Origin: Culex pipiens pallens
Taxonomy: Eukaryota > Arthropoda > Insecta > Diptera > Culicidae
Direction: 5' to 3'
DNA length: 64,000 nucleotides
Assembly: GCF_016801865.2 (NCBI RefSeq)
Contig: NC_068938.1
Coordinates: 197,241,077-197,305,076 of the forward strand
Shown here: positions 55,941 through 64,000 of the stretch, in pieces
Layout: every line of letters starts with the position of its first letter
Position numbering within the stretch: the stretch's first letter is position 1
Notes under the pieces: model-generated
What the model was told of the DNA's origin: nothing
Database searches by the model: none
The model's input: only the letters and a program-made list of their open reading frames with translations
Program-made: the position numbers and the translations under genes

Positions 55941-57416
55941 ATGCCCGGAGGAGGATCCCGAGAGCAGTTGGAGGCTGCTGCCGCGGCGTACCTGGGCCGG
56001 GGCAACTTTTATCTGCAGCAGAATGGCGGTGGTGGCTGCGGCGGAGATGATGATGACGACGACGACGAGGGCACGGGTTCGATCATTCCGGATCGCACCG
56101 GGAAGCACTCGTTCTGCCGACTGTGTTTGACCCATTCCGACCGGTTGAGCGCGCTGTTTCCGGTGAATGCCAAGCCGGATCGGGTGCTGCTGGCGCAGAT
56201 CTTGGACTGCGTCGAGGTTCAGGTAGGTGGTTTTGGGGTTGGTGTTTTTTTGGGGGTTGTTGTATAACTTTTGGGGTTCTTGCAGATCACCCTTCCGGAC
56301 GACATCAAGGCGTTGATTTGCACGGAGTGTGTTCAGCAGATCTACGCGTTCGCCAGCTTCAAGGAGCTCTGCAAGAGTAACGATCAGTTGCTCAAGAGTC
56401 AAACATTCACACACGAATCCGACGAAGAGGATGATGAACCGGTGGAGGTCCATCCGGAGATTACACCTGAAGTTACCATGACGATCCCGCAGCAGCAGGA
56501 GAAGATAGTGTCCCTTCCGGACGCCACCCTGCTGGAGAAGTTGTTCGAGCAGGGCGTACAGGTTGAGGCGATCGGTGATCATCAACCGACGACGGCCGCT
56601 TCTTCCGTGCAGCTGAGCGATGCCGACGAGCGGGAAGCGGAGCGCAAGGCCAAGAACGCAGCTCGTATGCGTCGTTGGAGGCTGCGTCAACGCCAGAAGC
56701 AGGAACAACAGCACGTTGTTGTGAAGCCGGAACCGGAGACGATCGTCCCGCTTGCGATTCCCGTTCCGGACCCGGTTCAGCTAGAGCAGGAGGAAGCCCT
56801 GCGGATGCAACAGGCCAAGGAGATGTTTGCCCTGCTGGCGCAGCAGCAACTCCGACAGGTCGAGGCCGAGATCCGCCGACTCAAGGCCGGTGCCATGATT
56901 CAAGAGCAAATCCAGGACTTTGTCGTCAAGCAGGAACCTCAACCGGAACCGATCGAGGAAGAAGGCGGAGAATCCAGCCGCCAAACTTCTCCCAGCTCCG
57001 AGCAGCACATGGCCGCCGTCCGGCGATCCCGCGCAGAGTACATGCGCAAGTGGCGCGCCAAGCGCAGCCAGTCCCAGCAACAGACGCCGACGTCCGCTCC
57101 GACGACTCCGGTCGCCATGTCCTCCTCGTTCGGCTTCGTCGGCCGCCCTCCGGTCCTCTCGCCAGCCCCCGGTGAAACCGAGAAGATCGTCATCCAGCGG
57201 CACAACCGGGCCGAGTACATGCGCCGTTGGCGCCGGGAACGCCTCAAGCAGGAACTCAGCCCGTCCGAGTTTGACGACTGGTGCACCAAGAGCGAACAGC
57301 GCCGCCGGTTCCGCGAGTGGCAAGTTATGCGCGAGAGTGCCTCCTCGGCCGGCGACGAAACCATGGATTGTGGCGAACTGGACACATCCTCCTCCTTCCG
57401 GGTGGCACAAAGTTGA
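55941..57416 (+). CDS. ZAD-domain protein with four Arg/Trp basic repeats
   Basis: Two exons, 55941-56222 and 56286-57416, are joined in phase 0 by a 63-bp intron (CAG/GTAGGT to TTCTTGCAG) and give 470 residues. The N-terminus has Gly-rich and Asp-rich runs. A ZAD zinc-binding domain follows at about 57-128, with C59xxC62 (FCRLCL) and C106xxC109 (ICTEC) as ligands; the intron splits it. ZAD domains are insect-expanded dimerisation modules usually joined to C2H2 fingers. None are present here. Instead four short basic repeats appear at about 214-231 (AARMRRWRLRQ), 340-354 (RAEYMRKWRAKR), 400-414 (RAEYMRRWRRER) and 431-444 (RRRFREWQVMRE, degenerate). A Gln/Glu-rich helical stretch spans about 255-300. 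Two psiKxE sumoylation-like sites occur (VKPE, VKQE). I infer a nuclear DNA- or chromatin-binding factor. The start was chosen for its Kozak-like A at -3 and because it precedes the ZAD. No specific orthologue was recognised. Confidence 0.85.
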
Positions 57417-58320
57417 CCGATTCACGCCGCCCCCAACCGCTTCATCCTCTCTTTTAGGCTGTCTACCACACACCGAACACAGTATTTAGACGTTCTAGTG
57501 TTTTATGTTTTTATTTCGCCTCGCTCTAATTCTGACTTTTTAAAACGCCGTTCCATACGTAACTCGAGATTATTCGTTTTTTTTTTACCGTGCCCCACGC
57601 ACGCAGTATTCGCAATAAATGACAAACTTTACATTATAGGTTTAGGCGCTATCGCATTCTCTGCCTAGTAGATATAATAAGCCCAACCAATCACACACAA
57701 GCAACTACTTTTAATTGTTAAGCCGGAACAACAAAACAAACAGTGAAACTCCAGTGACTCAAATGTCGACAACACTCACAACTTGCGTATGCAAACACAA
57801 GCTACTCAAAACGGAAACTAACTAAGGAAGAACACCAAGCATAAACCTGCATAAACCGCCTGAAGGACTCAACGCAACAACAACAAGAATAAACTCACTC
57901 AAAATCATCGCCGATTTTTGATGATGATGATGCAAGAAACAATAAATAACTCAACTGCTTATTACCTCGTGAAATATATACTAACAAATAATTTGATTAA
58001 GATGCGAACAATAAATAGTATACAAATAAACTGTTGGTAACTATCTTCCAGTAAGAGAAATGCCTAAAGAAGTGGAGTACGCACTTGGTGAGGTAAATGG
58101 GCAGCAGCGATAGCGAAAGCAAGCCATAGAGGGTGAAGGAAAGCCTCAAGAAATCAATACCTCTCTTTTGTGTTGCTCTTCGTAAAGCCCTTTTCTTGGG
58201 AAGGGCGTACTTGCCCTCGTTTTGAAATAGTTACTTTTTGCGTTTCTCTTTGCTTCGTCGTCCGTGTCTGTCGCGGGTGATCAACCATGGCCATGATCAA
58301 CGACGACCAACTTTTTCAAA
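57417..58320 (+). other. 3' UTR and flank of the ZAD gene
   Basis: Single-copy AT-rich sequence follows the TGA stop. AATAAA occurs near 57614, 57940, 58009 and 58024, so the transcript may end at about 57.64 kb or 58.05 kb. CA- and AAC-rich stretches are typical of mosquito UTRs. From about 58320 the sequence becomes repeat-like again. Confidence 0.45.
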
Positions 58321-58661
58321 ACTTTTTTTTCGTAAAATCGCGATAACTCGTGATGTTTATAAGCAAACCCCTTATGTTTACATATCAAAATTTTTGTAAT
58401 CGTCTGCTCTACAACTTTGTAGAACATTGTTACACTCTAAAAAATAACCCTGCAAAGTTAGAAAAAACACGAAATCTTAAAATGAAAAATTTTGTTCTAA
58501 ATGAAAAAATGACCCTTCTGGGACAATATAGATTCAAAAAGTACATTAAATTTCCCATAAAATGAAGTGTCCCAAAAAAATACAGTTGAGTAACGGAAAA
58601 TGGCAGTTTAAAAAAAAAATTAGTGTTTTTCGATGAAAATACGTTTTTTCGGAATTGTGAG
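58321..58661. other. AT-rich repeat-like sequence
   Basis: From about 58615 (TTTTCGATGAAAATACG) this is the beginning of family Q, seen inverted at about 31640-31690. Earlier bases are unassigned; a 71-codon open stretch at 58350-58565 has no domain. Confidence 0.4.
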
Positions 58662-58663
58662 TA

Positions 58664-58889
58664 CCGTAAACTGGGGTCTATCGGGACACATGGGGCGAAT
58701 TGGGACAGCAGTTTTAACCATGTTGGAGCACAGTATTTTGATTTTTTTTTTTTTTTTTGTTGATTTCGGTTAGAACAGACTCAGGCCAACAAAACGTGTA
58801 CATCCATTTAAAAATTTAAAAGCTTTGATAAGTACTCTGAAAACTGCTGTCCCTATTCAGACTGTAGTCCCGATTACCCCAAATTACGG
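58664..58889. mobile_element. 226-bp MITE with CCGTAAACTGGGG ends inside family Q
   Basis: Ends CCGTAAACTGGGG and CCCCAAATTACGG are flanked by TA (58662-58663, 58890-58891). The uninterrupted family Q copy near 31640 (CTGAATACGCCCTC on the minus strand) has a single TA at this position. Confidence 0.85.
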
Positions 58890-59200
58890 TACGCCATCAA
58901 TTCGGGCGTCGAATTGTACATAAAAGTCCCTTTGACAACAAATTTCTATCTCATCACCGTTTCAGGCTGCAAATTATTGAAAATCACCTTTTTTTTCGCA
59001 TGTTTAAAAATGGAAGGGGTCGTACCGCCCCTCCGTCACGAGATATCAAAAAAACGGACCTCGGATTCGTGATAAGGGACAAAAGTTACCCCTTAGGACA
59101 AAGTTTCACGCACATCGAAGAGGGGTCGGGGCAACTGCTGTGTGAGTTGGCTGAGAATTACCCTGTTATAATTTCCGTCAATACATCGATATTTTGAAAA
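58890..59200 (+). repeat. Family Q repeat, copy without the J insertion
   Basis: Contains GGGGTCGTACCGCCCCTCCG, CTCGGATTCGTGATAAGGGA and ACTGCTGTGTGAGTTGG. It is the empty-site counterpart of the split copy at 27240-31690. Confidence 0.7.
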
Positions 59201-59291
59201 CTAATAATTGGAAAGCAACTGGACGCGTGTAAAATGCATTTTTAAACACTTTTATCAATGAAATGTTAATACAATGGCTTGTTTATTAGAG

Positions 59292-60026
59292 TGTAACAAA
59301 AATGACTTTTTGGCGGGCATTCAAGGGTTTGTTCCGGTGGGCATACTAAGCCCAAATCCAAAATATGAGCTTGATTGGACGTAACAGGTGCTGGCGCTCC
59401 GCCCTTCAATTTTAAATGGGATTTAACCCGTAAAAAAGATTTTTTTTCAAAAATGTCACTTTTTGAGGCATTTTGGCCACTGAAGCGTTTATTTCCAACA
59501 TCATTGGCGTGTAGGCCAGATCCTTGCGCGTGTAGGCCAGATCCTTGCGCATCTTTTGGTATATATAATATTGAAATTTGGAGCACCCTGTAGCTCGGTA
59601 CAGGCATTCAAAGTTTGGCATTTTTTTTGAAAAATCGGCCCCGGCAAAATCAAATGGCGTCTAGGGCGTCGCGAGGTGCGACGCATATCTTTTTCGCCGG
59701 GACCGATTTTTCGAAAAAATGCCAAACTTTGAAGGTCTGTACCGAGTTCCAGGGTGCTCCAAATTTCAATGTTATATATACCAAAAGATGCGCAAGGATC
59801 TGGCCTACACGCCAATAAAGTTGGAAATAAACGCTTCAGTGGCCAAAATGCCTCAAAAAGTGACATTTTTGAAAACAATCTTTTTTTACGGGTTAAATCC
59901 CATTTAAAATTGAAGGGCGGAGCGCCAGCACCTGTTACGTCCAATCAAGCTCATATTTTGGATTTGGGCTTAGTATGCCCACCGGAACAACCCTTGAATG
60001 CCCGCCAAAAAGTCATTTTTGTTACA
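59292..60026. mobile_element. 735-bp fold-back element N
   Basis: It begins TGTAACAAAAATGACTTTTT and ends with the inverse; arms meet at about 59660 in GATCTTTTTCGCCGGGACC-like sequence. The left arm has a tandem 21-bp duplication (CGTGTAGGCCAGATCCTTGC, 59508-59549) that the right arm lacks. Open frames on both strands are mirror images of each other. Confidence 0.85.
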
Positions 60027-60064
60027 TCCTATTGTTTATTTTTTTATTTTTGCCAATAATCTGT

Positions 60065-60170
60065 GATCCGTTCCAAGAATCCTCTCTGCGGTGAACATAA
60101 TGCAGTAGGGCTGGCCGCTTTAATTTGTGTAATACAATTTCGGATGTTCTCGGACGTACTGCAATTATTA
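60065..60170 (-). repeat. Left inverted repeat flanking the LRR gene
   Basis: Contains CAGTAGGGCTGGCCGCTT and CTCTCTGCGGTGAACA. It matches 61927-62031 in inverse orientation over about 105 bp at roughly 75-80 percent by eye. Confidence 0.75.
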
Positions 60171-60559
60171 AAATTGACATGAAAAGTGCTTTCCAGCAAC
60201 GTTCATAAAACACTCATTCTGTTAAATTGTATGGAGACTTCAATTGAAAAATCTAATGATTCAAAATGACAAGCAAACATGACAAATAAAACTAAGAAAA
60301 GTCTATTTGAAATGCCGTATAGTGAAAGATGGCTAAAATTGAGATTTTGAGTACTCCCGCGACAAACAAGTCCCCATGTGCAATTGCAAATCACGAAGCT
60401 CGTGCTGGGACACGAAGTCAGAACATATCTTTTGTCATCCATTTCTAACCCGTCTGTACCTAATCCGCTCAACAATAACCACAACGTATAGAGACTCCAA
60501 GATTCGCGTCAGAATTGTGTAACCTCCCCTCATAGCACCATTGTTCTCTCATTGAGATA
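60171..60559. other. Upstream flank of the LRR gene
   Basis: Single-copy as far as this window shows. No motif assigned. Confidence 0.35.
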
Positions 60560-60676
60560 TGCAGCACACAGAGAGAGATCTTGAACTAGATTCACCTTTA
60601 ACCTTGAATTGGCACTGATCGAGGCTTGGCCAGTAGAGCGCGCCCAAGATCAGTTCCAGTTCGCCATCCCGTCGAG
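60560..60676 (+). promoter_or_regulatory. Candidate core promoter of the LRR gene
   Basis: A TCAGTT initiator-like hexamer lies at 60650-60655, 25 bp before the ATG. No convincing TATA box lies 25-35 bp further upstream. The sequence is single-copy from about 60180 onward. Placement of the start site is inferred from this motif alone. Confidence 0.3.
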
Positions 60677-61687
60677 ATGCATCGCTTCAATCGTTGGATC
60701 TTGTGAGTTTTACGAGCAATTTTCTAAGAATGTAACTGACTAATTTCAAATTGTTGCTTTGATAGTTTCTTGGTTCCGTTTCTGGTGGGATTCGTGCCAG
60801 TGTCTACCAAGAACATCACCTGCTGGGAGTTGCCGTGCAAGCAGAATCGATACCACTTTGATTGCTGCATCCGGCAGCTCGAGATCGACGACGGAACAAC
60901 CATCGAGCAGGCCAACTTCCGCAAACAGCAGTACATTCTGCTGGAGGACAGCAACATCTACACGGCATCGCCCCAGCTGTTCCACCTGATGATCGACGCC
61001 AAGATGTTGGAGATTTCCGGCGGTTTCGTACCGTGGGTCCATCTACCGCCCTCGGTAACCGTACTCATCATCTACGACAGCCAAACCAAGCAGATCTTCG
61101 TCGACCCGGAGGAGCGAAAGTATCGACTGATATGGTTGGAAGTTCGGAACATTACCATGAAGGAGATCCCCCCTAACCTGAACCAACTGCGCGACCTCGA
61201 GCACATTGGCCTCGTCCAATCCGGGCTGGAGTTTCTAGTGATGGACCAGTTCGACGGACTCAACAAGCTGGAAGAACTCAACCTGTCCGGAAACAACATT
61301 GCCCGAATCTACGTCAACTTCCCGATGCGACTGCCCTCGCTCAGGACGCTCCAGCTCAACGACAACAAACTGTCCGCCATCGACCTAAGCTACTGGCACA
61401 TGCCCGAGCTGACCACGTTCGATCTGTCCTCGAACCGCCTCCGCTACATGCTGCACTACAACAGCAACCAGTTCGAGAAGCTGTGCGCCATCCGGGCCGA
61501 GCGGAACCGCTGGAACTGCAAGTGGCTGGAGGAGTTTCTGCACGCGTGCTTCCACTTCCGGGGGTACGGAGTCAGCGAGCGGCAGTTTGAGTGTGATGAG
61601 GACGACGAGTGGCAGGCGAACTGCTGCTACGGGAACGAAACGGATGTCGGGTATACGGAGTATCTACAGGAGATGGCGCACTTTTAG
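60677..61687 (+). CDS. Secreted leucine-rich-repeat protein, short LRIM-like
   Basis: The gene has a 26-nt first coding exon (60677-60702, ATG to ATCTT) and a main exon at 60766-61687. The intron is 63 bp (GTGAGT to TTTGATAG), and a Phe codon is split 2/1. The joined product is 315 residues and begins MHRFNRWIFFLVPFLVGF, a good signal peptide; without the first exon no Met lies in the right place. An N-terminal Cys cluster (C28, C33, C42, C43) is followed by about five LRRs at roughly residues 128-245 (LEELNLSGNNI, LRTLQLNDNKL, LTTFDLSSNRL). A C-terminal cap, NRWNCKWLEEFLHAC, and a CC pair near 295 come next. Mosquito leucine-rich immune proteins (LRIM/APL1 group) share a signal peptide, LRRs and downstream Cys pairs. 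This protein lacks their coiled coils, so it resembles the short class at most. Two NIT sequons suggest N-glycosylation. Function in immunity is inference; a generic extracellular LRR protein is the alternative. Confidence 0.82.
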
Positions 61688-61800
61688 GGTGGTAGCCGAC
61701 TTTAGGATAGTGTGTTGACGTTTTGATTCTTAAAATTTCAAGTGTTCATTTTGGAAGTGTCAAATTTTGTGTGTAAGAATAAATCGTAGTAGCTATTCTA
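61688..61800 (+). other. 3' UTR of the LRR gene
   Basis: AATAAA at 61778-61783 lies about 90 bp after the TAG stop, giving a short 3' UTR that ends close to 61800. A single-copy stretch then runs to the inverted repeat at about 61927. Confidence 0.6.
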
Positions 61801-61926
61801 GAGAGAACGCAGTCATCACATATACATGACGAAATCCAGCCTGCAAGCCGCACAGGTCACCGTCTACATGCAAACCCATAGCTCAGAGGACCTTTAAAAA
61901 AAACTCGAGAAATTATTGTCAGTAAG

Positions 61927-62031
61927 AATAATTTCAGTACATCCGAGAACACCCGAAATATCTCTTATAATTTGAAGCGGCCAGCCCTACTGTGTTGTGT
62001 TTACCGCAGAGAGAATTCTGAGAACGGATCA
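61927..62031 (+). repeat. Right inverted repeat flanking the LRR gene
   Basis: Contains AAGCGGCCAGCCCTACTG and TTACCGCAGAGAGAATTC, the inverse of the left copy. The following GAATCTACAGGGGAG is shared with the retroposon at 28378-28812. Confidence 0.75.
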
Positions 62032-62054
62032 TATTTCACAGAATCTACAGGGGA

Positions 62055-63895
62055 GAGAGAGATTTCGGTCATTCGATTTTTTTTTGTATTTTTTAATCCT
62101 GCTGAAACTTTTTTGGTGCCTTCGGTATGCCCAAAGAAGCCATTTTGCATCATTAGTTTTTCCATATAATTTACCATACAAATTTTGCAGCTGTCCATAC
62201 AAAAATGATGTATGAAAATTCAAAAATCTGTATCTTTTGAAGGAATTTTTTGATCAATTTGGTATCTTCGGCAAAGTTGTAGGTATGGATATGGACTACA
62301 CTGGAAAAAAATGATACACGGTAAAAAAATTGGTGATTTTTAATTTAACTTTTTGTCACTAAAACTTGATTTGCAAAAAACACAATTTTTATTTTTTTAT
62401 TTTTTATATGTTTTAGGGGACATAAAATGCCAACTTTTCAGAAATTTCCAGGTTGTGCAAAAAATCTTTGACCGAGTTATGAATTTTCGAATCAACACTA
62501 ACTTTTTCAAATAATCGAAATATTGGTCGCAAACATTTTTCATCTTAATTTTTCGATGTAAAATCACATTTGCAATCAAAAACTACTTTAGTGAAATTTT
62601 CATAAAGCCGGAAAGATCGGAAAATTCCACGAATGTTTCATATTTTTACATTGAAAATCGGACCATTAGTTTCTGAGATATTGACGTTAGAAAATGGTGG
62701 GTTGTTTGGGTGAGGCTAAGAAAACATCAATTTTCCTGCTTTTTAAACCTTTGCATGGCAATATCTCAGCAACTATACTGCCGTTCTACGCATAATTGTC
62801 CCATGTCATTTTTGGACGATTCTGACATTTTATCATTTTCAAGCTTAGTTTTACGTATACTTTCAGAAAAACACATAAAATCTAGTTCTTTGCTTAGAAA
62901 ATCATTGAAAACAACACCAAGTCTGTTTGTCCCATCGTTGACTTTCGACGCATAATTGTCCCACTATTTATTTTCTATCACGAAATCATGAGTTTTACGA
63001 TGTATTTCATCTTGTTTACATGTTTACCTGCAAGAGATTTACAAATAAGGGTGATACAATGTTAACCGGGGTGATTAGGGACATGTAAAGCGAATATGGA
63101 CCCACGGGACAATTATGCGTAGAAACACAGAAATTGATCGAAAAATTTCAATCGCGTTTTTCTCAGTTGCCCTTTTTCGAACATGGGACAACTATGCGTA
63201 GAACGGCAGTATAGGTCGTATCAACAAAGTTCAAAAAAGCAAAAAACAGAGAATTTTCTCAGCTTTTCAAAAATATTTTTTCAAAAATGGGCAAACATGT
63301 TTACTAATTTAAAAAAATGGAAAACTGCGATTAATTTTACATTTTTTTTTCCCAAATATGGCTATATCTTGAAAACGGTGCACTTTTTGAAAATTTCACT
63401 AAAGTACTTTTTGATTGCAAATTTGATTTTACATTTTAAAATGAAGTTGAATAATTTTTGCGACCAATATTTCGATTTTTTGAAAAAATTAGTGTTGATT
63501 CGAAAATTCATAACTCGGACAAAGATTTTTTGCACAACCTGGAAATTTTCTGAAAAGTTGGCATTTTATGTCCCCTAAAACATATTAAAAAAAATAGTGT
63601 TTTTTTGCAAATCAAGTTTTAGTAACAAAAAGTTAAATAAAAAATCACCAAAAAAAATTTTACTGTGTATCGTTTTTTTCCAGTGTAGTCCGTATCCATA
63701 CCTACAACTTTGCCGAAGACACCAAATCGATCAAAAAATTCCTTCAAAAGATACAGATTTTTGAATTTTCATACATCATTTTTGTATGGACAGCTGCCAA
63801 ATTTGTATGGAAAATTATATGGACAAACTAATGATGCAAAATGGCTTCTTTGGGCATACCGAAGGCACCAAAAAAGTTTCAGTCCGATTAAAAAT
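62055..63895. repeat. Family A fold-back repeat, third copy
   Basis: A minus-oriented arm (62060-62640) faces a plus-oriented arm (63210-63895) with the same landmarks as the other copies. The centre is displaced by a family P insertion at 62778-63209. Confidence 0.8.
62778..63209. mobile_element. 432-bp family P MITE with proven TA duplication
   Basis: Ends CTGCCGTTCTACGCATAATT and its inverse are flanked by TA (62776-62777, 63210-63211). The uninterrupted family A sequence AGCAACTATGGGTCGTATC near 37055 shows the target with one copy. GGGACAATTATGCG words recur inside. Confidence 0.88.
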
Positions 63896-64000
63896 TCGCA
63901 ATTCGCAATTTTCAGTGTAAGAACGGGCCTTGACCGATCTTATGCACCAGGTTCCCGACGAACACGCACTGCCCTTACACCTACATCTCACCCTTGCTCT
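63896..64000. other. Edge sequence, unidentified
   Basis: The family A copy stops abruptly at an ATTCGCAATTCGCAATTTTC duplication and a GC-richer sequence starts TGTAAGAACGGGCC. It could be the end of a long terminal repeat or another element, but only about 85 bases are visible. Confidence 0.25.

Noticed and set aside
56781..57473. 230-codon antisense frame over the ZAD gene
   Set aside because: Shadow of the GC-rich ZAD coding exon; no domain.

Overview
The window is repeat-rich, AT-rich insect DNA and is almost certainly from a mosquito, most likely Culex. Three things point there: intron-containing genes with insect-type families (an LRP5/6 co-receptor of the arrow type, a ZAD-domain protein, a secreted leucine-rich-repeat protein); many TA-flanked MITEs and long fold-back elements; and several tRNA-derived SINEs. 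The species is an inference from repeat style and was not checked against a database.

Layout. Bases 1-39626 contain no convincing protein-coding exon. I interpret them as the large first intron (or upstream DNA) of the + strand arrow gene. They are a mosaic of transposon copies separated by islands of apparently single-copy sequence (about 5350-6060, 9150-9960, 13480-16020, 16240-17100, 20280-21470, 24790-25780, 32290-33780). One real tRNA-Pro(TGG) gene lies at 21478-21549. At 5903/5904 a splice acceptor abuts a perfect donor, the signature of a recursive (ratchet) splice site. A second perfect donor follows 100 nt downstream, which together make an RS-exon. This is the most interesting signal in the window.

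Bases 39627-50430 hold four exons of arrow/LRP6 covering everything except the N-terminal signal-peptide exon: four YWTD beta-propeller/EGF units, three LDLa repeats, one transmembrane segment and a cytoplasmic tail with five PPP(S/T)P-type Wnt-signalling motifs. The 5.7-kb intron inside propeller 4 carries a SINE, a 2.6-kb TIR element with a 1.2-kb AATAATTT satellite, and a pogo-like MITE. The 3' UTR runs to about 51.3 kb.

Bases 51.3-55.4 kb are intergenic transposon debris. At 55941-57416 lies a two-exon gene for a 470-residue ZAD protein that has four basic Arg/Trp repeats (core YMRRWR) and no C2H2 fingers. At 60677-61687 lies a two-exon gene for a 315-residue secreted LRR protein resembling short LRIM-type immune proteins; it is bracketed by inverted copies of a ~105-bp repeat. 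The rest, to 64000, is a fold-back repeat copy.

The three genes do not form an obvious pathway: one Wnt co-receptor, one probable nuclear DNA-binding factor, and one secreted, possibly immune, protein. The strongest structural story outside the genes is the nested transposon stratigraphy. Several insertions can be proved from target-site duplications and from empty-site paralogues present elsewhere in the same window.
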